NCBI GenBank assembly: GCA_016278615.1
Contig: JADQBM010000039.1
Location: 1-45,417 of the forward strand
DNA: 45,417 bases
Direction: 5' to 3'
Source of the DNA: Clostridia bacterium
GTDB taxonomy: Bacteria > Bacillota > Clostridia > Peptostreptococcales > JAAYPU01
Under the pieces are notes generated by a model. The model did no database searches, was not told the DNA's origin, and was given only the letters and a program-made list of their open reading frames with translations. A program made the position numbers and the translations under genes. Position 1 is the first letter of the stretch, and every line of letters begins with the position of its first letter. Shown here one piece after another: positions 16,437-25,859 of this stretch.

Positions 16437-16583
16437 ATTACATTCCTCCTTCTCTGTTTTATATTTAATACCCATTATCGATAATTATTAACCAACTTTC
16501 CCACTCATAAAAGTACTTCTTAAATTGTAATTTCAATGTCAAAAGAGATGTTTAATGTATTTATTTTTGTTTTTCACTTGTTT

Positions 16584-16630
16584 GAAGCCCTAACACAGAA
16601 TCTTTGATTCTGAATGTAGGTCTCATACAA
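16584..16630 (+). repeat. partial, divergent copy of the 84-base structured repeat
   Basis: GAAGCCCTAACACAGAATC then TTTGATTCTG and GTAGGTCTCATACA match the first half of the element at 16649. The hairpin arms have changed together (CAGAATC/GATTCTG instead of GTAATC/GATTAC). Confidence 0.65.
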
Positions 16631-16648
16631 GTGGAACTTTCTAATCAT

Positions 16649-16732
16649 GAAGCCCTAGCAGTAATCTTTGATTACGTCGCAGGTCTTATACAGAAACTCT
16701 CCAATCTCTGATTGGTCAAGAGTTTTTCAGTT
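16649..16732 (+). repeat. 84-base structured repeat, copy 1
   Basis: It begins GAAGCCCTAGCAGTAATC and ends GAGTTTTTCAGTT. It has two hairpins, GTAATC-TTT-GATTAC and CTCTCCAATC...GATTGGTCAAGAG. It is nearly identical to 27114-27197 (about six differences, mostly in loops). It sits between a ferritin-like gene and the rpiB promoter; the rest of the 400-base gap shows nothing else. Confidence 0.8.
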
Positions 16733-16752
16733 AAACCCTAAATTTATATGGC

Positions 16753-16781
16753 TTGACATCTAAAAATGTAACCAATAAAAT
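16753..16781 (+). promoter_or_regulatory. promoter of rpiB-upp
   Basis: TTGACA (16753-16758), a 17-base spacer and TAAAAT (16776-16781) lie about 58 bases upstream of rpiB. Confidence 0.75.
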
Positions 16782-16838
16782 AAAAAGGAATAGAAACACA
16801 TACAATACTTTAACTGAAATGAAGGAGGAGCTATTAAC

Positions 16839-17297
16839 GTGATAGTGGGGTTGGCAAGTGATCATGGTGGATTTCTTTTAAAAGAAGATATAAAGCAATA
16901 CCTTGAAAATAAAAAGATTCAATATGTAGATTTAGGGGCTTACTCTGAAGAGTCAGTTGATTATCCAGAATTTGCAGAAAAGGCTGCGAAGGCAGTTGTT
17001 TCAGGGCAATGTAATCAAGCAATCATTTTTTGCGGGACAGGCATTGGGATATCCATTTCAGCCAACAAAGTACCAGGAATACGTTGTGCCGTTGTTTCAG
17101 ATGTTTTTTCTGCTAAAATGTCTAAAGCCCATAACAATGCAAATATGCTGGCACTTGGCGGCAGAGTGGTAGGAAAGGGTCTTGCTTTTGAAATTGTCGA
17201 AGCATGGCTTAATACTGAATTCTCAGGCGAATGTAGACATGAAAAAAGAGTCAATAAAATCAATGAAATAGAAAATAAATACTTTAATATAAAGTGA
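16839..17297 (+). CDS. rpiB: ribose-5-phosphate isomerase B
   Basis: This 152-residue RpiB/LacAB family sugar-phosphate isomerase interconverts ribose-5-phosphate and ribulose-5-phosphate in the pentose phosphate pathway. It has ASDHGGFLLK at the N-terminus, the CGTGIGISISANK phosphate loop with its catalytic Cys, and the HNNANMLALGGR segment. It starts at GTG, eight bases after GGAGGAG. It is 99 bases upstream of upp in the same direction; this rpiB-upp pair is common in Clostridia and links ribose phosphate to uracil salvage. Confidence 0.96.
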   Translation: MIVGLASDHGGFLLKEDIKQYLENKKIQYVDLGAYSEESVDYPEFAEKAAKAVVSGQCNQAIIFCGTGIGISISANKVPGIRCAVVSDVFSAKMSKAHNNANMLALGGRVVGKGLAFEIVEAWLNTEFSGECRHEKRVNKINEIENKYFNIK

Positions 17298-17366
17298 GAA
17301 GCCTGTTGTTTTTCGCTTTTTTTATATAATAGGAAATATCGATTTACAAAATAAGTTGCCAGCTAA

Positions 17367-18026
<660 letters not shown>

Positions 18027-18058
18027 GGGTATGCTGTACGCACATCAATAAATAATGA

Positions 18059-18102
18059 GAACAAAAAAATAAGAGATTTGATTTCTCTTATTTTTTTTGT
18101 TC
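18059..18102. terminator. bidirectional terminator between upp and the convergent gene
   Basis: GAACAAAAAAATAAGAGA pairs with TCTCTTATTTTTTTTGTTC around TTTGATT. T runs in both orientations serve upp and the leftward gene at 18126-18608. Confidence 0.85.
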
Positions 18103-18125
18103 TTATATAAAGTGATTAGAAAAAA

Positions 18126-18608
18126 TTAAATTCCTTCAGGGTCTTTTCCAAAATAGACTCTCTCGCTGACGTCTTTTGTTTCATAAATTACCTGCTCTAA
18201 ATCATTGATTTTTTCTATTATTTTTTCAGTTTGAACACGAGATACATTGTAGTATAAATACAAATCATCAAATGCTCGAAGTGCCTTATTAATTTTTTTG
18301 TTTATTTCAATGAAATTTACGAACTTCTTGCTTTTTTCAGCATTGTTCATTTGCAGAATATCATGTTCTATGATATCAATAACATCGTTGTGGCTTGGAT
18401 AATTTCCAAAACTTATGGGGTAAGGCTCTAATCTTTGGAGAAAATACTCTCCTCCATCATTAATATGATAAGCGTATTTAATATTGATACCTTTAACAGA
18501 ATACCAGACATAATGTAATATTCCGTCAACCGCTTTAACCTCTGCACCAAGTTGATTTAATTTTATCTGATGTATATCTTTTTCGACTCTTAATAACTCA
18601 CGACCCAA
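18126..18608 (-). CDS. hypothetical cytoplasmic protein
   Basis: This 160-residue soluble protein has no recognised domain. It has an N-terminal alpha/beta-looking part with aromatic residues (HYVWYSVKGINIKYAYHIN), an ERLEPYPISFGNYPS-like middle, and a helical C-terminal half (about 90-145) with a heptad-like Ile/Leu pattern that could form a coiled coil. It starts at TTG nine bases after GGAGG. It is a single gene, convergent with upp. No function is proposed. Confidence 0.7.
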   Translation of the reverse strand: MGRELLRVEKDIHQIKLNQLGAEVKAVDGILHYVWYSVKGINIKYAYHINDGGEYFLQRLEPYPISFGNYPSHNDVIDIIEHDILQMNNAEKSKKFVNFIEINKKINKALRAFDDLYLYYNVSRVQTEKIIEKINDLEQVIYETKDVSERVYFGKDPEGI

Positions 18609-18890
18609 AGCACATTACCTCCAATCTTTATCATTTTTTTATAAAAAATCTTGTATTTTTGCTAGTATATAAACTTAAGAGATTACTTGTTTATTTTATA
18701 TTATTATATTATCTCAATAATCACAATATATAATTAGTTTAATTCTAATTATTTCTTTATTGATATACCCAATATTTTTATTAATTGAAAGATTCTCTCC
18801 ATAAAATATAAATACTAATAGGAAAAATCCTTAGAAAACTAACACACAAAAAGATACTTTAAAAACTTAGCATGTATACTGTATTTTCTC
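18609..18890. other. AT-rich intergenic region, nothing recognised
   Basis: This divergent region between the hypothetical gene and the ion transporter is very AT-rich. No RNA gene, repeat family or riboswitch was recognised apart from the promoter at 18891-18919. Confidence 0.6.
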
Positions 18891-18919
18891 TTGCAATATT
18901 ATTAGCATAGCGTTACAAT
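18891..18919 (+). promoter_or_regulatory. probable promoter of the ion transporter
   Basis: TTGCAA, a 17-base spacer and TACAAT end about 55 bases before the ATG. Confidence 0.5.
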
Positions 18920-18973
18920 AGTACAGTTATTTATTTCTTAAGTTAATATTTTAAATTGGAGGCTAATTCTAAA

Positions 18974-20254
18974 ATGACACCTATCATACAATATTTACCG
19001 GTTTTAACGATTTTTATTTTAACATATATAATTATTGTTTCTGAAAAAGTCCATAGGACAACCATCACATTTGTAGGGGCAATACTTTTAATTGTATTGG
19101 ATATTTTAAATTTTGATAAAGCTATCGGATATATTGATTTTCATACCATTGGCTTATTAATTGGAATGATGATCATTGTGAGTATCATGAAGACTACAGG
19201 TGCATTTCAATATATGGCAATAAAGGCGGCCAAAAAAGCAAAAGGGAAGCCAATTCCCCTTCTCATTACTTTGGCTATTGTAACTGCTATCTTTTCTGCT
19301 TTGTTAGACAATGTAACCACTGTACTATTAATTGTCCCTGTAACCATTGTATTGACTGAAGCATTAGAAATTAATCCTATCCCATTTTTGATTACACAGA
19401 TATTAGCGTCAAACATTGGTGGAACAGCTACCCTTATCGGTGATCCTCCAAATATTATGATTGGAAGCCAGACTGGACTTGGATTTTTGGATTTCATAGT
19501 CAACCTATTGCCTGTCGTTATGATCATCTTCACCGTTACACTTCTTATTCTTAAAAGAATATATAAAGAGCAATTGGTAGTTGATGAAAAGAACATGAAG
19601 AAAATTATGGGATTTAATGAGAATCTTGCAATTACCGATAAAGCTATGTTATTCAAATCTTTAACAGTAATCATTTTGACAATAGTTGGTTTTACCATTC
19701 ATCAATTTATTGGTATGGAAAACTCTACAGTGGCTTTAACAGGTGCAGCCATTTTGTTATTAATTAGTAAAGTTGACCCAGAACATGTTTTAAAAGAAGT
19801 GGAATGGACGACTATATTTTTCTTTGCTTTTCTATTCATCTTAGTAGGAGGTCTTGAACATACAGGTCTGCTGGATATTGTGGCCAATAAAATAGTCAGT
19901 CTTACTCATGGCAACCTATTTCTAACAACCATGTTAATATTGTGGTTTTCGGCCATTATGTCAGCATTTTTAGACAATATTCCTTATGTGGCAACCATGA
20001 TTCCAATTTTGCAAAGTATTGGAGCACAGTCATCTTTTGACATAGAGCCTCTTTGGTGGGCGCTTTCATTAGGTGCTTGTTTAGGTGGAAATGGTACGTT
20101 AATAGGGGCTTCTGCTAATGTAATTGTAGCAGGAATTCTTGAAAAGAATAATTATAAATTATCCTTTGTACAATATTTTAAAATAGCGTTTCCAATAATG
20201 ATTTTGTCCATTGCAATTTCCACAATATACATCTATCTTATATACCTAAGATAA
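18974..20254 (+). CDS. ArsB/NhaD-type ion transporter (IT superfamily)
   Basis: This 426-residue polytopic membrane protein has about 11-12 hydrophobic helices and the internal duplication of the ion transporter superfamily. Matching re-entrant motifs are SALLDNVTTVLLIVPVT in the first half and SAFLDNIPYVATMIPI in the second, each followed by a conserved glycine/asparagine segment (GGTATLIGDPPNIMIG and GGNGTLIGASANVIV). Relatives include ArsB arsenite exporters, NhaD Na+/H+ antiporters and P-protein. No arsenic genes are nearby; a Na+ or anion role fits better with the probable Na+ ATP synthase, but the substrate is not shown. The start is the ATG after TTGGAGG. Confidence 0.82.
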   Translation: MTPIIQYLPVLTIFILTYIIIVSEKVHRTTITFVGAILLIVLDILNFDKAIGYIDFHTIGLLIGMMIIVSIMKTTGAFQYMAIKAAKKAKGKPIPLLITLAIVTAIFSALLDNVTTVLLIVPVTIVLTEALEINPIPFLITQILASNIGGTATLIGDPPNIMIGSQTGLGFLDFIVNLLPVVMIIFTVTLLILKRIYKEQLVVDEKNMKKIMGFNENLAITDKAMLFKSLTVIILTIVGFTIHQFIGMENSTVALTGAAILLLISKVDPEHVLKEVEWTTIFFFAFLFILVGGLEHTGLLDIVANKIVSLTHGNLFLTTMLILWFSAIMSAFLDNIPYVATMIPILQSIGAQSSFDIEPLWWALSLGACLGGNGTLIGASANVIVAGILEKNNYKLSFVQYFKIAFPIMILSIAISTIYIYLIYLR

Positions 20255-20323
20255 ATTAATTTAATCCTTTAGATTGTTTCTTTCATTCATTTATACTACT
20301 CGAATAATTCTTACTTTTAAATT

Positions 20324-20352
20324 ATCGAAAGAGGTAGTCTACCTCTTTCGAT
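20324..20352 (+). terminator. terminator after the ion transporter
   Basis: A perfect 13-bp stem ATCGAAAGAGGTA/TACCTCTTTCGAT has loop GTC, followed by TTGTGTT. It lies 70 bases after the stop and shortly before metF. Confidence 0.7.
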
Positions 20353-20403
20353 TTGTGTTATGTTATAATATATAAACAATTTTTGTAAATGAAGGGAGCT
20401 ATT

Positions 20404-21288
20404 ATGAAGATAAAAGACCTATATAATAAGGACAGAACGCTTCTATCTTTTGAAATTTTTCCACCTAAGAAGGACTATCCTTTAGAAACTATATTTCAAA
20501 CCATAGAGGAATTAAAAGATTTAGAGCCGGATTTCATAAGTGTCACTTATGGAGCAGGTGGTAGCTCAAAGGATAGAACCGTAGAAATTGCAGCAAAGAT
20601 AAAGAATGAATATCAGATAGAAGCATTGGCACATTTGACCTGTATCTCTTCTACGACAATGGAAATAAATCATATATTAGAAGCCTTAAAGAAGAATCAT
20701 ATAGAAAACATTTTAGCCTTAAGAGGCGATTTGCCAGAAAACCCTGACTTTGAGTTTCCTTCACCTTTGCAATACACTTACGCAAAAAATTTAATTCATC
20801 ACATCAATAAATCAGAAAAGGGTTCCGTAGGTGCGGCATGCTATCCAGAAGGGCATCCTTCATGTAAGAGTAGAATCCAGGATATCAAATACCTTAAGGA
20901 AAAAGTGGACGCAGGGGTCGATTTTTTAGTTTCTCAGTTGTTTTTTGACAATGAATTGTTCTATCGATTTATGGAAGAGTTGGATTTAGCGGGCATAAAT
21001 GTCCCTGTTTCTGCAGGCATAATGCCAGCTTTAAACACAAAACAAATATTCAGGATGCAGAAGCTTTCTGGTTGTAGCTTGCCTCCTAAATTTAAAAGAA
21101 TATTAGACAAATATGAAAACAACCCTGAGGCCCTTAAAGAAGCTGGAGAAGCATATGCTTTAGAGCAGATTATTGATTTAATGGCTTGGGGAGTGGATGG
21201 CATTCATTTATATACCATGAACAAATCAGAAACAGCAAGAAAGATTGCTAAAAATATAAAGATGATACGAAGTATAGGAAAGAGTTAA
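20404..21288 (+). CDS. metF: methylenetetrahydrofolate reductase
   Basis: This 294-residue MTHFR TIM barrel reduces 5,10-methylene-THF to 5-methyl-THF. It has FEIFPPKKDYPLE near the N-terminus, SVTYGAGGSSKDRT, LALRGDLPE and the FLVSQLFFDNELFYRF segment of the flavin site. The chosen ATG lies nine bases after AAGGGAG; a frame five codons longer overlaps that site. It is followed by metH 174 bases on, so methyl-THF goes to methionine synthesis, or to a one-carbon pathway if the cell is an acetogen. Confidence 0.96.
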   Translation: MKIKDLYNKDRTLLSFEIFPPKKDYPLETIFQTIEELKDLEPDFISVTYGAGGSSKDRTVEIAAKIKNEYQIEALAHLTCISSTTMEINHILEALKKNHIENILALRGDLPENPDFEFPSPLQYTYAKNLIHHINKSEKGSVGAACYPEGHPSCKSRIQDIKYLKEKVDAGVDFLVSQLFFDNELFYRFMEELDLAGINVPVSAGIMPALNTKQIFRMQKLSGCSLPPKFKRILDKYENNPEALKEAGEAYALEQIIDLMAWGVDGIHLYTMNKSETARKIAKNIKMIRSIGKS

Positions 21289-21295
21289 ATATAAG

Positions 21296-21450
21296 AAAGT
21301 TGAAGTATAAGTGTAAGTGTAAGTATAAGCGGAAATTCAATATTCAACTTAAACTACTCCGAAGGAGTCCATTTAAACTCAAGCTTCACAATACAATACT
21401 ACTCCGAAGGAGTCTATTTAAACTTATCACTTCGAATATTTCGTATAAAG
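21296..21450. repeat. hexamer satellite and ACTCCGAAGGAGT hairpins between metF and metH
   Basis: AAGTATAAGTGTAAGT units at 21300-21331 are followed by two copies of CTACTCCGAAGGAGTC..TTTAAACT (about 21354-21381 and 21403-21428). The segment AAACTCAAGCTTC is shared with 37490-37503. No riboswitch was recognised before metH. Confidence 0.75.
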
Positions 21451-21462
21451 AAGGATGATATC

Positions 21463-23838
21463 ATGAACATTAAAGACTTATTAGGTAAAAAAATTATCAT
21501 ACTTGACGGTGCCATGGGAACTATGATTCAAAAACGGGGTCTAAAACTTGGTGAGTTGCCGGAGCTTTTAAATATAACCAATCCTGAGATTATTGAAAGC
21601 ATTCATAAAGAGTACATTCAAGCGGGTTGTGATGTGGTGACCACCAATACTTTTGGTGCAAATTCATTAAAGCTTAAGGAAAGCGGATATTCCACGGAAA
21701 CCCTTGTATCAGCAGCAGTAAAAATTGCACGAAAAGCGGCTAAAAATAAGTTTGTAGCTTTGGACATAGGTCCTTCAGGAAAAATGATGGAACCCACTGG
21801 TGATCTCACTTTCGATGCGGCTTATGACTTGTATCAAGAACAAGTAATTGCTGGAACAAAAGCCGGTGCGGATTTGATTCTTTTTGAAACTTTTTCTGAT
21901 ATTTATGAAATGAAAGCGGCTGTGCTTGCAGCAAAAGAAAATAGTCACTTACCTGTATTCTGTTCCATTACATTTCAGGAAGACGAACGTACTTTAATGG
22001 GAACGGACCCCTTTTCCATGGTCAATATTCTACAGGATATGGGAATTGATGCACTAGGCGTCAACTGCTCCTTAGGGCCCCACCAGATGGTAAGTGTTGT
22101 GAAACAAATAATGAAATATTCGAGAATTCCAGTTTTGGTCCAGCCAAATGCGGGGCTTCCTGAAGTCGTAGAGGGAGAAACGGTATTTCAGGTAGATATT
22201 GACGCATATATAGAAGCAATAAATGAAATGGTGGATGAAGGTGTTCAAATTGTTGGAGGATGTTGTGGGACAACCCCTGAATATATCCGTCGCTTAAAGG
22301 AAACTTTTAAGGATAAAAAGCCTAAAGTCATGAATGCTAAACCTTTTACGGCTTTAAGCTCTCCTACCAATACCGTTATGTTAGATGAGCGGATTTGCAT
22401 TATTGGAGAACGTATTAATCCAACGGGTAAAAAACAACTAAAAGAAGCCTTGAGAGAAGATAAAATATCCTTTATTGTAGATGAAGCTATTCTTCAGGCG
22501 GATAGTGGTGCCCACATTCTTGATATTAATGTGGGATTACCTGAGATTGACGAAAAAGAGATGATGTGCAAGGCCATCAGACATATTCAACAAAGTATTA
22601 ATTTACCCTTGCAGATAGATAGTTCTGATCCTGAAGTTATTGAGCAGGCCGTTCGGTATTATAATGGAAAACCAATTATTAATTCTGTTAATGGCAAAAA
22701 AAGTGTGATGGATGAGATATTTCCAATCGTTAAGAAATACGGTACTTGTGTTGTGGCACTCACATTAGATGAAAAAGGTTTGCCGGAGTCTTGTGAAGAA
22801 AGAGTAGATATTGCAGATAAAATAATACGTTATGCACAGGATTTTGGAATCAATAAAGAAAGAATCATAGTAGATTGCCTCACCCTTACGGTTTCTGCAC
22901 AGCAAGACGCAGCATATGATACTTTAAGGGCTATGAAGATTATTAAAGAGCGATATGGCGTTAAAACCACCTTAGGTGCCAGCAATATATCTTTTGGATT
23001 ACCTGAAAGAAAGATACTTAATAGAACTTTTCTTGCAGCTGCGTTAACCTATGGACTGGATGCACCTATTACAGATCCAACTGAAAAAGAAACCATGGAT
23101 GTGATAAAGGCTTTTGAGGTGCTAAGTGGAAAGGATCGAGAAGCTAAAGATTATATAGAGTATTTTTCTAAAGAAGAAAGCGAACCTACTCATAATATAA
23201 AAAAAGAAACGAAGGAATCATTGGATCAGATTATCATAAAAGGTTTGATAGATAAATCTCAGCCCGAAACCTTGGAGCTGCTGAAAACAAAAGCACCTCT
23301 TGAGATTGTCAATCAGGTTCTACTCCCAGCTTTGGAAGTGGTTGGACATCAATATGAAACGGGTGAAATATTTCTGCCTCAATTGATCAAATCAGCAGAA
23401 ACCGTTAAAAAAGCCTTTGAAGTCATCAAAGAAAAATTAAAAGAAAATGGAGATTCTCTGTATTGTGGTAAAATAATTCTTGCTACTGTCAAAGGAGATA
23501 TTCACGATATTGGGAAAAACATTGTAAAAGTGCTTTTAGAAAATTATGGATATGAGATAATTGACTTGGGAAAAGATGTATCAATAGAAGAGGTTGTCAA
23601 TACAGCTAAGAACAGTGCTATTGAGTTGGTAGGGCTTAGCGCTCTAATGACCACAACGGTTATAAGCATGGAAAAAACAATCCAAGCATTAAAGGATGAA
23701 GGGTTGACATGTAAGGTCATGGTAGGCGGCGCCGTCCTAAACCCCGAATATGCGACTAAAATAGGTGCGGATTATTATTGCAAAGATGGAATGGCAGCAG
23801 TGAGAGTGGCGAAAGAGGTATTTGAGAAAGAAAGATAG
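21463..23838 (+). CDS. metH: cobalamin-dependent methionine synthase, short form
   Basis: This 791-residue MetH moves the methyl group from 5-methyl-THF via cobalamin to homocysteine. The homocysteine barrel (about 1-290) has zinc ligands C202 (GVNCSLGP) and C267/C268 (GGCCGT). The pterin barrel (about 310-570) includes ERINPTGKK. The cobalamin cap is at about 590-665, and the B12-binding Rossmann domain has the DxHxxG motif D679-I-H681-D-I-G684. The C-terminal S-adenosylmethionine reactivation domain of the 1200-residue enzyme is missing, as in many Clostridia, where a separate protein does this job; none is seen in the window. The stop is at the start of a satellite array. Confidence 0.96.
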   Translation: MNIKDLLGKKIIILDGAMGTMIQKRGLKLGELPELLNITNPEIIESIHKEYIQAGCDVVTTNTFGANSLKLKESGYSTETLVSAAVKIARKAAKNKFVALDIGPSGKMMEPTGDLTFDAAYDLYQEQVIAGTKAGADLILFETFSDIYEMKAAVLAAKENSHLPVFCSITFQEDERTLMGTDPFSMVNILQDMGIDALGVNCSLGPHQMVSVVKQIMKYSRIPVLVQPNAGLPEVVEGETVFQVDIDAYIEAINEMVDEGVQIVGGCCGTTPEYIRRLKETFKDKKPKVMNAKPFTALSSPTNTVMLDERICIIGERINPTGKKQLKEALREDKISFIVDEAILQADSGAHILDINVGLPEIDEKEMMCKAIRHIQQSINLPLQIDSSDPEVIEQAVRYYNGKPIINSVNGKKSVMDEIFPIVKKYGTCVVALTLDEKGLPESCEERVDIADKIIRYAQDFGINKERIIVDCLTLTVSAQQDAAYDTLRAMKIIKERYGVKTTLGASNISFGLPERKILNRTFLAAALTYGLDAPITDPTEKETMDVIKAFEVLSGKDREAKDYIEYFSKEESEPTHNIKKETKESLDQIIIKGLIDKSQPETLELLKTKAPLEIVNQVLLPALEVVGHQYETGEIFLPQLIKSAETVKKAFEVIKEKLKENGDSLYCGKIILATVKGDIHDIGKNIVKVLLENYGYEIIDLGKDVSIEEVVNTAKNSAIELVGLSALMTTTVISMEKTIQALKDEGLTCKVMVGGAVLNPEYATKIGADYYCKDGMAAVRVAKEVFEKER

Positions 23839-24042
23839 AAGAGAAAGATAAAAGATAATAGATAATAGATAATAGTTAATAGTTAAGGTTAGTTTTGCTT
23901 TGCAAAACTTCCATTTAAAATATAATCAAAAATTGTTTTCTATAAAAAGAAGATTTTGTGCAACAAAATCCTCCATAACTCTTATCTCTTATCTGTTATC
24001 TATTATCTATGTTCTCTATTATCTCTTATCTATTATCTCTTT
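23834..24042. repeat. GATAAYA-arm palindromic element with twin hairpin core, copy 1
   Basis: The left arm is built of GATAATA units (23834-23885) and the right arm of TTATCTNTTATCT units (about 23980-24040). The core has hairpin AGTTTTGC-TTT-GCAAAACT (23891-23909) and hairpin GATTTTGT-GCA-ACAAAATC (23952-23970). It begins at the metH stop codon and ends just before the dCMP deaminase ribosome site. The same core recurs at 38090-38290, 41915-42087 and 42801-42960. Confidence 0.8.
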
Positions 24043-24060
24043 AAAATTGGAGGTCATTTT

Positions 24061-24549
24061 GTGAACCGAATAGACAAAATTAATTATTATTTAGATATTG
24101 CAGACACTGTATTGGAAAGAGGGACTTGCCTAAGAAGAAATTTTGGTGCAATTCTTGTTAAGAATGATGAAATCATAGCCACTGGATATACAGGTGCGCC
24201 AAGGGGAAGGAAGAATTGTCTTGATCTGAATAGCTGTATTCGAGAAAAGATGGGCATTCCAAGAGGGCAAAAGTATGAGAAATGCAGGTCGGTTCATGCA
24301 GAGGCAAATGCCGGTCTCTCCGCTGCCAGACGTGATATGATAGGAGCGGATTTATTCTTAGTAGGCAGAGAAAAAACCTCAGGAGCACTCATAGAAGGTG
24401 CAGATTCCTGCGCCATGTGTAAAAGGCTGATTATAAATGCAGGGATAAAAAAGGTATTTATTAGAGACTCCAAGGATGATTATAGAGTGATTGAAGTGGA
24501 AGAATGGATTACAAATGATGACTCTTTAACGGATCAAGAGGGATATTAG
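24061..24549 (+). CDS. dCMP/cytidine deaminase family protein (ComEB type)
   Basis: This 162-residue zinc deaminase turns dCMP into dUMP, feeding dTMP synthesis. The zinc motif HAEANAG and the second motif SCAMCKRLI are present, with Ser in place of the usual Pro before the first Cys; GTCLRRNFGAILVKND is the typical N-terminal strand. It starts at GTG eight bases after GGAGG. A frame 35 codons longer is open only because it reads through the upstream TTATCT satellite. Confidence 0.93.
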   Translation: MNRIDKINYYLDIADTVLERGTCLRRNFGAILVKNDEIIATGYTGAPRGRKNCLDLNSCIREKMGIPRGQKYEKCRSVHAEANAGLSAARRDMIGADLFLVGREKTSGALIEGADSCAMCKRLIINAGIKKVFIRDSKDDYRVIEVEEWITNDDSLTDQEGY

Positions 24550-24681
24550 AATTGAGGATTTAAATAGGTGACAGGTGACAGAGAACAGGCAAAATTGGAA
24601 ATTGGAATGTGAGTCCTGTGACAAAATACGTGAGTCATTTTGGTACTGAATGTTTAAAGGTGTACCAAAAATGTCCTTTTC
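24550..24681. other. intergenic region with inverted repeat before the tagO/wecA-like gene
   Basis: The region contains a perfect 9-bp inverted repeat TTTTGGTAC (24638-24646) / GTACCAAAA (24662-24670) 12 bases upstream of the -35 box of the next gene. It may be an operator or a weak terminator; there is no long T run. The rest is unremarkable. Confidence 0.4.
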
Positions 24682-24711
24682 TTAAGAAGAATTTAGTAGT
24701 TGTGGTATAAT
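24682..24711 (+). promoter_or_regulatory. extended -10 promoter of the wecA/tagO-like gene
   Basis: An extended TGG-TATAAT (24703-24711) is preceded 18 bases upstream by TTAAGA. It lies about 100 bases before the start codon. Confidence 0.55.
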
Positions 24712-24808
24712 GTGATTTCTTTTATGATCTGTGGATGTGTTGATTATTATGGGAATTTTGATACAATGGACACAGATGAGACACAAAAAATGAAGGGAAA
24801 ACAAGCAA

Positions 24809-25849
24809 ATGTTTGAATATATATTCATATTTTTAATTGCGGCGGTTACTTCCTATATATTTACGCCAGTTGCTTTGAAACTTGCCATTAAAATTGGAGC
24901 AATTGATGTTCCCGTTGATAATCGTAGAGTACATAGCACTCCAATTCCAAGGTTGGGTGGAATAGCTATATACCTTGGAACCATTATTAGCATTATATGG
25001 ATTCTTCCCTTTTCTCTCGAAACGACGGGCATTCTTGTAGGAGGAACCATTATTCTTGTAACTGGAATTATAGATGATATATACAAACTTTCTCCATGGG
25101 CAAAATTGACTTGCCAGGCAGCCAGTGCCATTGTTCTTTTTTCTTTTGGGGTTAGAATTAACTTTATAGGTATTCCTTTAGGCGACGGCTATTTTTATTT
25201 TCCATGGATTATCAGTTTAATTGCTACCATTATATGGATTGCAGGTATTACCAATACAATCAACCTTATTGATGGACTTGATGGTTTAGCAGCGGGTGTG
25301 GCTGCCATTGCAGCTTTATCTCTGGCGTATATTGCTTTCATCAATGAGAGCCCTGAGGTGGCATTAATCACATTAGCTGTTGCAGGAAGCTCTTTGGGTT
25401 TCTTGCCCTATAACTTTAATCCTGCAAAAATATTTATGGGGGATGGAGGCTCGCTGTTTTTGGGCTTTATGTTAGCTGCAGTATCCATTGTCGGGCCTAT
25501 GAAAGGGGCTGCTGCAATAGCAACCGTAATACCCGTATTGGTTTTAGGACTTCCGATTTTTGATACAGCTTTTGCAATATTTAGGCGCGTCATAAAAGGT
25601 AGACCTATCATGGAGGCGGACAAAGAACATCTACATCATCGAATTCTTTCAAAAGGAATGGATCAAAAGAGAACGGTTATTGTTTTTTATACCTTAAGCG
25701 GCATATTAGGGATTGCAGCTGTGCTGGTGAATAATAATATGTTTGTATATGGGTTCATTTTAATTGGGCTCACTTTTGCTCTGGTTTATGTTTTTACTTA
25801 TACAAAAAGAGAAGATGAAATCGATGAGGAACACAGAGATATTCATTAA
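24809..25849 (+). CDS. undecaprenyl-phosphate GlcNAc-1-phosphate transferase (WecA/TagO type)
   Basis: This 346-residue polyprenyl-phosphate sugar-1-phosphate transferase has about 10-11 membrane helices. The catalytic motifs of the MraY/WecA superfamily are present: RRVHSTPIPRLGG, the DDIYKLSPWAK Asp pair, NLIDGLDGLAAG, FMGDGGSLFLGF and the final HLHHRIL. The HLHHR ending and short loops fit WecA/TagO, which starts teichoic acid or other wall polymers, rather than MraY. The next gene, 10 bases downstream, makes ManNAc from GlcNAc, supporting a wall-polymer role. It lies just upstream of the atp operon, a common clostridial order. Confidence 0.93.
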   Translation: MFEYIFIFLIAAVTSYIFTPVALKLAIKIGAIDVPVDNRRVHSTPIPRLGGIAIYLGTIISIIWILPFSLETTGILVGGTIILVTGIIDDIYKLSPWAKLTCQAASAIVLFSFGVRINFIGIPLGDGYFYFPWIISLIATIIWIAGITNTINLIDGLDGLAAGVAAIAALSLAYIAFINESPEVALITLAVAGSSLGFLPYNFNPAKIFMGDGGSLFLGFMLAAVSIVGPMKGAAAIATVIPVLVLGLPIFDTAFAIFRRVIKGRPIMEADKEHLHHRILSKGMDQKRTVIVFYTLSGILGIAAVLVNNNMFVYGFILIGLTFALVYVFTYTKREDEIDEEHRDIH

Positions 25850-25859
25850 AGGAGGACAT

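Noticed and set aside
21289-21462. SAM or cobalamin riboswitch before metF/metH
   Set aside because: I looked for conserved riboswitch cores in the gaps before both genes and saw only a terminator, hexamer satellite and ACTCCGAAGGAGT hairpins.
23956-24549. dCMP deaminase with an N-terminal membrane segment
   Set aside because: The hydrophobic leader is the TTATCT satellite translated; GGAGG and GTG at 24061 give the normal protein.
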